In this document: positions 45,021 to 53,658 of the stretch, piece after piece
Numbering within the stretch: position 1 is the stretch's first letter
How the letters are laid out: the number at the start of each line of letters is the position of its first letter
Origin: Allohoeflea poritis
GTDB taxonomy: Bacteria > Pseudomonadota > Alphaproteobacteria > Rhizobiales > Rhizobiaceae
Direction of reading: 5' to 3'
DNA length: 64,000 nucleotides
NCBI RefSeq assembly: GCF_027889715.1
Contig: NZ_JAPJZH010000001.1
Location: 62,001 to 126,000, forward strand
The notes under the pieces: model-generated
The model's input: the letters and a program-made list of their open reading frames with translations, nothing else
What the model was told of the DNA's origin: nothing
Databases searched by the model: none
Position numbers and translations under genes: made by a program

Positions 45021-45959
45021 ATGCGGGAGACTCTTGTCACGGGCGGATCCGGTTTCCTTGGTTCCAACTTGTGCGATGCGCTGCTCAAGCGCGGATACAG
45101 CGTGCTTTGCGTCGACAATTTCTTTACCGGTCAGCGCAGCAATATCAAGCACCTGCTGGGGCGTACCGATTTCGAGTTGCTGCGCCACGACGTAATCCAA
45201 CCGCTGCATGTCGAAGTCGACCGGATATACAACCTGGCCTGCCCCGCCTCCCCTGTGCATTATCAATTCGACCCCGTGCAAACCACCAAGACCAGCGTAC
45301 TGGGTGCCATCAACATGCTGGGTCTGGCCAAGCGTCTGGGCGTGCGCATCCTGCAGGCGTCGACGTCAGAGGTCTATGGCGACCCGCATGTTCATCCGCA
45401 AAGCGAAGACTATTGGGGTCGCGTCAACCCGATTGGTCCGCGCAGTTGTTACGATGAAGGAAAGCGGTGCGCCGAGACACTTTTCTTCGACTATCACAGG
45501 CAAAACGATGTGCACATCAAAGTCATGCGGATATTCAATACCTACGGTCCGCGCATGCACCCCAATGACGGCCGTGTCATCAGCAACTTCATCGTTCAAG
45601 CGCTTCAGGGAAAGCCCATCACCATCTATGGAGACGGCAAGCAAACGCGCAGCTTCTGCTATGTTGATGACCTCATTGAAGGCATGATCGGGTTCATGGA
45701 CGCTCCGGACGGGTTGACCGGGCCCGTAAATTTCGGAAATCCGAGCGAATTTTCGATGCTGGAGCTAGCCGAAGAAGTGCTGCGCATCGTGGACAGTCGT
45801 TCAGCGCTGGAATTCAAGCCATTGCCCCAGGATGATCCCGTCCAACGTTGTCCCGACATCACGATCGCCTCGACGGAACTTGACTGGAAACCGAAAGTGC
45901 AGCTGGAAGACGGCTTGAAGGAAACGGTTTCCTGGTTCCGGCATGTCCTTGAAATTTAG
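45021..45959 (+). CDS. uxs: UDP-glucuronate decarboxylase (UDP-xylose synthase)
   Basis: The protein has 312 residues from the ATG at 45021, with GGGAGA directly upstream; an ATG at 45009 has none. The Rossmann motif is [20 protein letters not shown] carries the T115 and E117 of UXS enzymes, and Y144-x3-K148 is in [20 protein letters not shown] is diagnostic of UXS versus GalE. It makes UDP-xylose from UDP-glucuronate, after ugd. Confidence 0.92.
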   Translation: MRETLVTGGSGFLGSNLCDALLKRGYSVLCVDNFFTGQRSNIKHLLGRTDFELLRHDVIQPLHVEVDRIYNLACPASPVHYQFDPVQTTKTSVLGAINMLGLAKRLGVRILQASTSEVYGDPHVHPQSEDYWGRVNPIGPRSCYDEGKRCAETLFFDYHRQNDVHIKVMRIFNTYGPRMHPNDGRVISNFIVQALQGKPITIYGDGKQTRSFCYVDDLIEGMIGFMDAPDGLTGPVNFGNPSEFSMLELAEEVLRIVDSRSALEFKPLPQDDPVQRCPDITIASTELDWKPKVQLEDGLKETVSWFRHVLEI

Positions 45960-46000
45960 GTCGTAAACGCGATTGCCGGTGACAACCGGTTGCTCGAACG

Positions 46001-46029
46001 TTGACAACATACCCGGTAGTATGTACCTC
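46001..46029 (+). promoter_or_regulatory. Promoter and palindromic operator ahead of the TetR-led catabolic block
   Basis: TTGACA (46001-46006) is followed at 17 bases by TACCTC (46024-46029), a weak -10. Inside the spacer lies the perfect inverted repeat ACATAC-N6-GTATGT (46007-46024). It is placed to block RNA polymerase, as expected for autoregulation by the adjacent TetR protein. A second hairpin (TCTCCG/CGGAGA, 46053-46072) lies in the leader. Confidence 0.55.
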
Positions 46030-46110
46030 TTTACTCCGTGATCGACAATCAATCTCCGACAACTTGCGGAGACAACAAACCGGGTCACATCGAGGAGGAA
46101 ATACCGGAAC

Positions 46111-46761
46111 ATGTCTGCTTCGGCGACAGCAAGTCCCATTCGTCCCGTCCATGAGGACATTCTCAATGCTGCTGCCCATTGTTTTATGGAGCGCGGTTAT
46201 TCGGCGACCAGCATAGATGACGTCGCCCGCAGTCTGGGCGCCACCAAGGGTCGGATCTATCATCACTACCGTTCGAAGGCTGATCTGTTCTTTGACGTCT
46301 TTCGACACGGAATGCAGATGAATTTCGACGTTGTGACGCCGATCGCCGAGTCCCCTCGTTCGACTCTGGAAAAGCTCCGGGACATGACGAAAACGCACTG
46401 CGTCGCGATGATACGCACACAGCATTTCCAGCGTTGCGTCTGGGAAGGGGTCGAACTGCTTCAACGGGGTGCGACCACGCCTGAACAGCGTGAAGTGCTT
46501 ATTGAACTGCAGGCCATGCGCGACAACTATGCAGAGATTTTCCGTACCGTGCTTGAAGCGGCCAAACGGGAGGGTATTGCAGAGTTCGAAAGTTCAAGCA
46601 TTGCTCTGCAACTTATGTTCATGTGCCTGAATTCGCCGCTTTTTTGGTATCGTGAGCGCGAAGGTCAGGACGCATCCACAATCGAACATATCGCGAGCCA
46701 GTGCACCGTTTTTGCGTTGCGCGGCCTCGGGATGAAAGAGGAGTTGATCGCCGATGTCTGA
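46111..46761 (+). CDS. TetR/AcrR-family regulator of the catabolic block
   Basis: The protein has 216 residues from the ATG at 46111, with AGGAGG upstream. The N-terminal HTH region is SIDDVARSLGATKGRIYHHY, followed by the usual SKADLF. The C-terminal domain is helical and resembles regulators of acyl-CoA metabolism (KstR2-like in style). Acyl-CoA or CoA-thioester ligands are plausible from the downstream genes. Its last 8 bases overlap the acyl-CoA dehydrogenase start. Confidence 0.87.
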   Translation: MSASATASPIRPVHEDILNAAAHCFMERGYSATSIDDVARSLGATKGRIYHHYRSKADLFFDVFRHGMQMNFDVVTPIAESPRSTLEKLRDMTKTHCVAMIRTQHFQRCVWEGVELLQRGATTPEQREVLIELQAMRDNYAEIFRTVLEAAKREGIAEFESSSIALQLMFMCLNSPLFWYREREGQDASTIEHIASQCTVFALRGLGMKEELIADV

Positions 46762-47992
46762 GATGAATCTGGGGATTACCGACAAGCTTGCGCCGCTTCT
46801 CGAAGATGTCCGCGCAATGATGCGGGAAGACATCATTCCGGTCGAGGAAGAGTATCTGGCAGAGGTGGATGTGGGCGACCGATGGTCCCACACCGAAAGG
46901 CAAACGGAGATTCTCGAAGGTCTCAAGGCAAAAGCCAGGGAACGCGGCCTTTGGAACTTCTGGCTGACCGCCTCAGATCGCGGCTTTGGCCTCACCACGG
47001 TCGAATACGCTTATCTGGCCGAGGAAATGGGCAAGGCGAGCATCGGCGCGGAAGTGTTCAACTGCTCGGCACCTGACACGGGCAACATGGAAGTGCTCGA
47101 ACGCTACGGCAGCGAGGAACACAAGCAACAGTGGCTGACGCCCCTGCTCGCCGGCGAGATCCGCTCCGCCTATCTGATGACCGAGCCCGATGTCGCCTCC
47201 TCGGATGCAACCAATATCGCCATGCGCTGCGAACGCGACGGCGATCACTATGTTCTTAACGGCGAGAAGTGGTGGTCCTCCGGCGCCGGCGACCCACGCT
47301 GCATGATCTATATCGTCATGGTCAAAACCGGCGGCGACGATGCACCGCGCCACCAGCGCCACTCCATGATCCTGGTTCCGGCCGAAACCGCGGGCATTGA
47401 GAAATTGCGGGCCATGCAGGTTTACGGTCATGATGATGCACCGCACGGTCACCTGCACATCCGGTTCACCGATGTGCGTGTGCCCGTTGAAAACATGATC
47501 CTCGGAGAGGGCCGCGGTTTCGAAATCGCCCAAGGTCGCCTTGGGCCGGGTCGGATCCACCACTGCATGCGGGCAATCGGACAGGCCGAACGCGCACTCG
47601 AACTGATGTGCCAGCGATCTCTGCGCCGCGAAGCATTCGGAAAACCGCTGGCGAAACTCGGCGCCAATTACGACATCATTGCCGAATGCCGGATGGAAAT
47701 TGAAATGGCCCGCCTTCTGTGCCTGAAGGCGGCCTGGATGATGGACAAGGGCGATGCCCGTGCCGCTGCCCCGTGGATCAGCCAGATCAAGGTGGTGGCG
47801 CCGCAGGTGGCGCTGAAGGTGACCGATGAAGCCGTGCAGATGTTTGGCGGTCAAGGCGTTTCGCAGGACACGCCCCTCGCCCGGTCATGGACGGCGTTGC
47901 GCACCTTGCGGCTCGCCGACGGACCGGATGCCGTCCACCGCATGCAGGTCGCTCGTACCGAGCTGAAGAAATACACCCAGGAGCGCGTGTGA
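46754..47992 (+). CDS. Acyl-CoA dehydrogenase (ACAD10/11-like)
   Basis: The protein has 412 residues. YLMTEPDVASSDATNI and GHDDAPHGHLHIRFTDVRVP resemble the ACAD10/11-type acyl-CoA dehydrogenases. The C-terminal FGGQGVSQDTPLARSWTALR is the conserved end. It should introduce the 2,3-double bond into an acyl-CoA, passing electrons to ETF. It overlaps the TetR gene by 8 bases and the next gene starts 2 bases past its stop, so it belongs to the same operon. The substrate is unknown. Confidence 0.88.
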   Translation: MSEMNLGITDKLAPLLEDVRAMMREDIIPVEEEYLAEVDVGDRWSHTERQTEILEGLKAKARERGLWNFWLTASDRGFGLTTVEYAYLAEEMGKASIGAEVFNCSAPDTGNMEVLERYGSEEHKQQWLTPLLAGEIRSAYLMTEPDVASSDATNIAMRCERDGDHYVLNGEKWWSSGAGDPRCMIYIVMVKTGGDDAPRHQRHSMILVPAETAGIEKLRAMQVYGHDDAPHGHLHIRFTDVRVPVENMILGEGRGFEIAQGRLGPGRIHHCMRAIGQAERALELMCQRSLRREAFGKPLAKLGANYDIIAECRMEIEMARLLCLKAAWMMDKGDARAAAPWISQIKVVAPQVALKVTDEAVQMFGGQGVSQDTPLARSWTALRTLRLADGPDAVHRMQVARTELKKYTQERV

Positions 47993-47994
47993 CC

Positions 47995-48972
47995 ATGAAG
48001 GCCATCGTCTGCGAGGAGTTCGGCCCACTCGACAAGCTGGTCTACCGGGAGATCGACGATCCGCGTGTCAAGGACCACACCGTCCTCATCCGCCCCGAGG
48101 CCATTGGAGTCAACTATCCGGACGGGCTTCTGGCGCAGGGTCTTTACCAGGTGAAACCACCGACCCCTTTCGTGCCGGGCATGGAAGTTGCCGGCACTAT
48201 CGAAGCTGTCGGAAATGCGGTCGAAAAATTCAAACCCGGCGACCGGGTTGCGGCGCTGGGACAGCTTGGCGGCTATGCGGAACTTGCAGCCGTGCCGCAG
48301 GCGGCCGTGTTCCCCCTGCCCGACGCGATCGACACGGCGGATGCTTGCGCCCTGCTTTGCGCTTATGGCACGTCGCACCATGCGTTGAAACAGAGAGCCC
48401 AACTCCAGCCCGGAGAGACGGTCGCCGTTCTCGGCGCTGCCGGTTCGACCGGTATTGCCGCCATCCAGATCGCCAAGGCGATGGGCGCAAAGGTGATAGC
48501 AGTTGCCTCTTCACCGGAGAAACAGGCGATCGTGCGTCAAAACGGAGCCGACGAAGTCACCGGCTACGATAATCTGAAGGATGAGCTGAAGAAGCTGTCC
48601 GGTGGCAAAGGCGTCGACGTGTTGTTCGATCCCGTAGGCGGCGATGCCTTCGATGCCGCATGCCGCGCGATGGCGCGCAAAGGCCGCCTGCTGGTGGTCG
48701 GATTTGCATCCGGACGCATTCCCGAACTGCCCGTCAACCTGACACTGGTCAAGGAGTATTCCCTGGTCGGCGTGTTCTGGGGTTCGTTCACACAGCACGA
48801 GCCCGAGGTTTACGCGGACAACATGAAAGAACTGGTCGGCTGGTATCTCGAGGGCAAGGTCAAACCGTTGATCGAAGGCCGGTACCCCTTGGCTGACGCA
48901 CCTGCCGTGCTTGAGCGCGTGCTCGCACGCGGCGCCACCGGTAAACTCGTCCTCGTCCCGGAAGGAGCATGA
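47995..48972 (+). CDS. Quinone oxidoreductase-like MDR protein
   Basis: The protein has 325 residues and is a zinc-free MDR oxidoreductase. FVPGMEVAGTIEAVG is the N-terminal GroES-like part and VLGAAGSTGIAAIQIAKAMG is the NADPH-binding motif. Such proteins reduce quinones or enoyl groups; a 2-enoyl reductase role fits the surrounding acyl-CoA genes but is not proven. The start at 47995 lies two bases after the acyl-CoA dehydrogenase stop. Confidence 0.87.
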   Translation: MKAIVCEEFGPLDKLVYREIDDPRVKDHTVLIRPEAIGVNYPDGLLAQGLYQVKPPTPFVPGMEVAGTIEAVGNAVEKFKPGDRVAALGQLGGYAELAAVPQAAVFPLPDAIDTADACALLCAYGTSHHALKQRAQLQPGETVAVLGAAGSTGIAAIQIAKAMGAKVIAVASSPEKQAIVRQNGADEVTGYDNLKDELKKLSGGKGVDVLFDPVGGDAFDAACRAMARKGRLLVVGFASGRIPELPVNLTLVKEYSLVGVFWGSFTQHEPEVYADNMKELVGWYLEGKVKPLIEGRYPLADAPAVLERVLARGATGKLVLVPEGA

Positions 48973-50012
48973 CCTTGAGCGTACCGTCCGAAACATTCGC
49001 ACTCGTCCAGAAACATGACGGCTATTCCGGCAAGGCCGAAGGGCCGTCCATCGAAAGCCTTGATCTTTATCTGGATGCGGCGACCATTCCGCTTCAGGAT
49101 CTTTCTGACGGCCAGGTGCTGATCAAGATGCTGATGGCTTCGATCAACCCGTCCGATCTGCATTACATCAAGGGCGAATACGGGCATCCCCGCGTCAAGG
49201 GTGCGGCCGCCGGCTTCGAAGGCGTCGGAGAGGTTGTCGCCGCAAACGGAGCCTATGCCCAATCGCTTGTCGGAAAGCGCGTCGCTTTCACGGTCGATCC
49301 AGCCGGTTCGGGCGCGTGGGCGGATTATGCGATTACCGCGGCGAATGTGTGCATTCCGGTTCGTGAGGATATGCGAAACGAGGATGCCGCCGGCCATGTG
49401 GTCAATCCGCTGACGGCCATGGCTATGTTCGATATTGTACGCAAGTCGGAAACGTCCAGTTTCATCATGACTGCGGCCAACAGCCAGCTCTGCAAGCTGA
49501 TGACGGCGCTCGGAAGAGACGAAAACATCGCGCCGATCGCAATCGTGCGCAGGCCGGAACAGGCGGCGCATCTGGAAGAACTCGGTGCCCGGCATGTCCT
49601 TTGCAGCACTTCAGACGATTTCCAGGACTCCATCCGGGCCGTCATGAAGCAGGAGAAGCCGCGGGTCCTGCTCGACGCCGTCGCCAATCAGGTCTCGGCG
49701 GATATATTTGCAGCGATGCCGAACCGCGCCCGGTGGGTTGTCTACGGAAAGCTCGACCCGCAGCCGCCGGCCTTCAAGGAAATGGGCCAGTTCGTCTTCA
49801 TGGAAAAGCGCATCGAAGGCTTCTGGCTGACGCGCTGGTTCATGAGCACGCCGCCTGAGGAGCAAATTCGAATCATCGGGGAGGTCCAGGAACGGTTTGT
49901 ATCGGGGAAATGGCAGACCGAAGTGGGCGCGACGATCCGGTTGAAAGACGCGATGTCGGACCTTGCCGACGCATTGCGGAACGCCAATGGAAAGGTCATG
50001 CTGGTTCCGTAG
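48969..50012 (+). CDS. MDR-family oxidoreductase (2-enoyl thioester reductase-like)
   Basis: The protein has 347 residues and begins in a 4-base ATGA overlap with the previous gene. MASINPSDLHYIKGEYG and AAAGFEGVGEVVA are the GroES-like part, as in MECR/2-enoyl thioester reductases. The nucleotide-binding loop is less canonical (FIMTAANSQLCKLMTALG), so cofactor use is uncertain. The role may be reduction of an enoyl-CoA intermediate. Confidence 0.82.
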   Translation: MTLSVPSETFALVQKHDGYSGKAEGPSIESLDLYLDAATIPLQDLSDGQVLIKMLMASINPSDLHYIKGEYGHPRVKGAAAGFEGVGEVVAANGAYAQSLVGKRVAFTVDPAGSGAWADYAITAANVCIPVREDMRNEDAAGHVVNPLTAMAMFDIVRKSETSSFIMTAANSQLCKLMTALGRDENIAPIAIVRRPEQAAHLEELGARHVLCSTSDDFQDSIRAVMKQEKPRVLLDAVANQVSADIFAAMPNRARWVVYGKLDPQPPAFKEMGQFVFMEKRIEGFWLTRWFMSTPPEEQIRIIGEVQERFVSGKWQTEVGATIRLKDAMSDLADALRNANGKVMLVP

Positions 50013-50035
50013 AGGAGGATAAAACGGAACGCCAA

Positions 50036-50052
50036 TTTCGGCGAAGCCGAAA
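50036..50052 (+). other. Strong hairpin between the MDR gene and livH
   Basis: TTTCGGC (50036-50042), loop GAA, GCCGAAA (50046-50052) forms a perfect 7-bp stem. No T-run follows on the plus strand, so it is unlikely to be a full terminator. It may act as an RNA-processing or stability element that sets off the transporter genes. Confidence 0.45.
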
Positions 50053-50088
50053 CAAAAGCACAAACTCAGGCTTCGGGAGGGCCATTGA

Positions 50089-50964
50089 GTGGACATATTG
50101 CAATTGATTGTCAGCGGTCTGGCCAACGGATGTGTTTACGGCCTCATCGCTCTCGGTTTCGTGCTGATCTACAAGGCAACCGAGTCCGTTAACTTCGCAC
50201 AGGGCGACTTCATGATGCTGGGCGCGTTCATCACGCTCGGTTTCACCAATGCCGACTATATGGGACTGCCGTTCTGGCTATCCTGTGCGATGGCGATCGC
50301 CATCATGGGCGTTCTTGGCTATCTGCTGGATCTTGTCGTCCTGCGCCGCATGTTCGGGCAGTCTCAGGTCGCTGTCGTCATTTTGACGATCGCGCTGGGT
50401 TTCGTGATCCGATTTGTCGCCGGCGCGATCTGGGGACACGAGCCGCAATCGCTGGAATCGCCCATCGCCGGTGTCGAATTGCGGTTCGGTGGCCTCGCGC
50501 TCGGCATGGACGAGATATGGGTTATCATCGTCACGGTTCTGCTCACCATATTGCTGTACTTCTTCTTCGCACGCACCAAGCTCGGCGTTGCCATGCAGGC
50601 GTCCTCTCAGAACCAGCTTGCCGCGTACTACATGGGTATCCCGGTCAAGCGGATCCATTCAATGATCTGGGCACTGTCCGGGATCGTGGCGACGATCGCC
50701 GGCATCCTGTTCGCATCCAAGGGCTCCATCGATCCGACTGCCGGACTGCTGGGGATCAAGGCCTTTGCAGCCGCTGTCATCGGCGGCTTCGGCAGCCTGC
50801 CGGGTGCTTTGCTGGGCGGCCTGATCGTCGGGCTGGTCGAGCCATTTGCGGCGCGCTACATGCCGGCAGGCTATTCGCAGATCTTCCCCTATCTCATTCT
50901 CATAATCATGCTGATTGTGCGGCCGCATGGCATCCTGTCGCAGATTCAGACGAAGAAGGTCTAG
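50089..50964 (+). CDS. livH: Branched-chain amino acid-type ABC permease LivH
   Basis: The protein has 291 residues and starts at GTG 50089, with GGGAGG eight bases upstream. It has eight or so membrane segments. LIALGFVLIYKATESVNFAQ is the LivH signature, and AAVIGGFGSLPGALLGGLIV is the C-terminal region. It forms the first permease of the HAAT-type importer with LivM, LivG, LivF and the binding protein at 55.6 kb. In this context it probably carries an organic acid rather than an amino acid. Confidence 0.92.
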   Translation: MDILQLIVSGLANGCVYGLIALGFVLIYKATESVNFAQGDFMMLGAFITLGFTNADYMGLPFWLSCAMAIAIMGVLGYLLDLVVLRRMFGQSQVAVVILTIALGFVIRFVAGAIWGHEPQSLESPIAGVELRFGGLALGMDEIWVIIVTVLLTILLYFFFARTKLGVAMQASSQNQLAAYYMGIPVKRIHSMIWALSGIVATIAGILFASKGSIDPTAGLLGIKAFAAAVIGGFGSLPGALLGGLIVGLVEPFAARYMPAGYSQIFPYLILIIMLIVRPHGILSQIQTKKV

Positions 50965-50973
50965 GGGGTCGCC

Positions 50974-52074
50974 ATGCGAATAGTCTTCAAAACCTCCTAC
51001 GACGCAGATATCCGGCTGTTCAAGCACAATGCCCAGGCATTCTGGTATCTGCTGCTTTTCGCCTTCGCGATCCTGCTGCCGTTTTTGGTCAGCGACTTTC
51101 TGATCGGTGAAGCAACGCTGGTTCTGATCTGGGCCATCTGCGGCATGGGGCTGATGCTGCTTGTCGGCCAGACGGGCCAGGCCAGTCTCGGCCATGCCGC
51201 GTTCATGGCTGTCGGCGCTTATTCGAATGTCATCTATCAGCTCAATTTCAACATGCCGTTCCTGCTGTCTTTTCCGCTCGCAGGACTGACGGCGGGGGTT
51301 GCGGGGGCCCTTGTGGCTTTGCCCACAACCCGCCTGCACGGCATCTATCTCGCCATCGCCACGCTCGCGATATCGGTGCTGACCGAAGACATCATCATCA
51401 TCCTGGAGCCGATCACCGGCGGCATCGCCGGAATATTCGCGCCCGACATCGAGATTTTCGGTTACACATTCAACCGTTACGGCAATCCGGTCGAGCTCTA
51501 CTGGCTTGTGCTGGCGATAACGTTCATCGTGATCTATGCCTACCGCAACATTCTTCGCTCACCGACCGGCCGCGCCTTTGCCGCCGTGCGCGACTCCGAG
51601 GTCTCGGCGAAGGCCATGGGCGTCAATGTCGCGCGGACCAAGATGGTAGCCTTTGCGATTTCCTGCACCATCACCGGCCTCGGCGGCGCGCTGATGGGCC
51701 ATTTCGCCACCGTCTTCACCAACGAGACCTTCAATCTGATCATATCGATCACATTGCTGCTGATCATTGTGGTCGGCGGGCTTGGAACAATTCACGGCGC
51801 ATTTTTCGGCTCCATCGTGTTTGTCATGCTGCCCTTGATGATTTCGCTGACCCGCGATGCGGTCGGCTCCCTTACAGGCTCCGGTTCGATCACGATCCCA
51901 GGCCTTGAAAGCGGTATTTTCGGCGCCATTTTGATCGGGTTCATTTTGTTCGAGCCAATGGGTCTTTATGGCCGGTGGCTCAAGATCAGGACCTATTTCG
52001 AACTCTTCCCGTTCTACCGCAAGGACATGTTCCGTCGGCAGAAGAGCTACCTCAAGACGGAGCGCACGCGATGA
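50974..52074 (+). CDS. livM: Branched-chain amino acid-type ABC permease LivM
   Basis: The protein has 366 residues. GMGLMLLVGQTGQASLGHAA and VGGLGTIHGAFFGSIVFVML are the LivM signatures. The start at 50974 lies ten bases after livH and has GGGGG upstream. The C-terminal end is basic. Its stop overlaps the livG start. Confidence 0.92.
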   Translation: MRIVFKTSYDADIRLFKHNAQAFWYLLLFAFAILLPFLVSDFLIGEATLVLIWAICGMGLMLLVGQTGQASLGHAAFMAVGAYSNVIYQLNFNMPFLLSFPLAGLTAGVAGALVALPTTRLHGIYLAIATLAISVLTEDIIIILEPITGGIAGIFAPDIEIFGYTFNRYGNPVELYWLVLAITFIVIYAYRNILRSPTGRAFAAVRDSEVSAKAMGVNVARTKMVAFAISCTITGLGGALMGHFATVFTNETFNLIISITLLLIIVVGGLGTIHGAFFGSIVFVMLPLMISLTRDAVGSLTGSGSITIPGLESGIFGAILIGFILFEPMGLYGRWLKIRTYFELFPFYRKDMFRRQKSYLKTERTR

Positions 52075-52859
52075 GTTTGCTAGAGCTTTCCAACGTTACG
52101 CTCCGCTTCGGCGGGCTGGTAGCCGTCAACGACGTTTCATTCAACGTGGAGGAAGGCGAAGTCTTCGCGCTGGTAGGGCCGAACGGCGCCGGAAAATCCA
52201 CGATCTTCAACATGATCTCGCGCTTTTATACACCAGCCGAGGGCGACATTTTATTTGAAGGCAAGAGCATTCTGGAAAAGGAAGCGCACGAGATACCCTC
52301 CATGGGCATAGCCCGCACCTTCCAGAATATCGAACTGTTCGAGCAGGCTTCGGTTCTGCAGAACCTGCTGGTCGGCCGGCACACCCACAGGCGCTCCAAT
52401 TTCGTGGCGGACATGGTCTTTACGCCGTTCGTGCGCAGCGAGGAACGCGCGCATCGGGAAGCCGTCGAACACGTCATCGATTTTCTCGATCTGCAGCCCT
52501 ATCGCGAAAAGTTCATCGCCGGCCTCCCCTATGGCGTGCGCAAGGTCGTCGAGATGGGGCGTGCATTGGCAATAAAGCCGAAGCTGCTGCTTCTGGATGA
52601 ACCGGCATCCGGTCTGTCCGTGGAAGAAACCCAGGACGTGGCTTTCTGGATCGAGGACATCAAGAAGGTCATGGGTATCACGGTGCTGATGGTCGAACAT
52701 GACATGCATCTCGTGGGAGCGGTTTCCGACCGTGTCATGGCACTCGCGGACGGGCGCATGCTGGCCATCGGATCGCCGCAGGAGGTGCAGAACGATCCCG
52801 CCGTCATCGAGGCTTATCTGGGTTCGGACGGCATGACGGATGATGGAGAAGCGGCATGA
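52071..52859 (+). CDS. livG: ABC transporter ATPase LivG
   Basis: The protein has 262 residues, with its ATG overlapping livM by four bases (ATGA). Walker A is GPNGAGKS (36-43). The signature motif is in GLPYGVRKVVEMGRAL, the degenerate form usual in LivG. Walker B is LLLLDEPASGLS. It energises the importer with LivF. Confidence 0.93.
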   Translation: MSLLELSNVTLRFGGLVAVNDVSFNVEEGEVFALVGPNGAGKSTIFNMISRFYTPAEGDILFEGKSILEKEAHEIPSMGIARTFQNIELFEQASVLQNLLVGRHTHRRSNFVADMVFTPFVRSEERAHREAVEHVIDFLDLQPYREKFIAGLPYGVRKVVEMGRALAIKPKLLLLDEPASGLSVEETQDVAFWIEDIKKVMGITVLMVEHDMHLVGAVSDRVMALADGRMLAIGSPQEVQNDPAVIEAYLGSDGMTDDGEAA

Positions 52860-53641
52860 AGCAGGACACAAATGCCCCTCTCCTCAAGGTCGATAATCTG
52901 GAGAGTTTCTACGGTCCGATCATGGCGATCCGCGGCGTCAGCCTCGAGGTCAAGGAAGGCCAGATCGTTACTGTCCTCGGCGCCAATGGCGCCGGCAAGA
53001 CGACTTTGCTGAAAACCATTTCGGGCGTTATGGACCCGGAAAAAGGCACGGTCAGGCTGCAGGGTTCGGAGATCCAGGGTTCGGCACCGGACGCGGTCGT
53101 CAACAGGGGTGTCGTTCATGTTCCCGAGGGTCGGGAGATCTTTCCGATCCTGACGGTGGAAGAAAACCTCAAGATGGGTGCCTATACGCGCTCCGATCAT
53201 GCGCAGATCGCTGCGGATATGGAGCTCGTCTACGATTACTTTCCGATCCTGAAGGAGCGACGCACGCAAGAGGCCGGTACCTTGTCCGGCGGCCAGCAGC
53301 AGATGCTTGCCATCGGGCGCGGCCTGATGACCAAACCGCGCATCATGTTGCTCGATGAACCAAGCCTTGGTCTCAGCCCATTGCTGGTCGGTGAGATCTT
53401 CACCATCATCCGCCGCCTCAACGAGGAGCAGAATGTAACGATGATGCTGGTGGAACAGAACGCCAAGGTCGCGCTTGAAGTGGCCCACTATGGCTATGTT
53501 CTTGAACTTGGGCGTATTGTGATGAGCGGCGAGGCCAAAAAACTGCAACAATCGAAAGACATTCAGGAGTTTTACCTGGGTGCGCAGCAGGAATCGCAGC
53601 GCGGACAAAGACGCTGGAAACAGCGCAAGACCTGGCGATAG
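52856..53641 (+). CDS. livF: ABC transporter ATPase LivF
   Basis: The protein has 261 residues and overlaps livG by four bases. Walker A is GANGAGKTT (42-50), the signature is LSGGQQQMLAIGRGL and Walker B is IMLLDEPSLGLS. The C-terminal tail is more basic and longer than in typical LivF (GQRRWKQRKTWR). It is followed after 17 bases by the acyl-CoA ligase. Confidence 0.93.
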   Translation: MKQDTNAPLLKVDNLESFYGPIMAIRGVSLEVKEGQIVTVLGANGAGKTTLLKTISGVMDPEKGTVRLQGSEIQGSAPDAVVNRGVVHVPEGREIFPILTVEENLKMGAYTRSDHAQIAADMELVYDYFPILKERRTQEAGTLSGGQQQMLAIGRGLMTKPRIMLLDEPSLGLSPLLVGEIFTIIRRLNEEQNVTMMLVEQNAKVALEVAHYGYVLELGRIVMSGEAKKLQQSKDIQEFYLGAQQESQRGQRRWKQRKTWR

Positions 53642-53658
53642 GCCGAAGGGAGATACAT

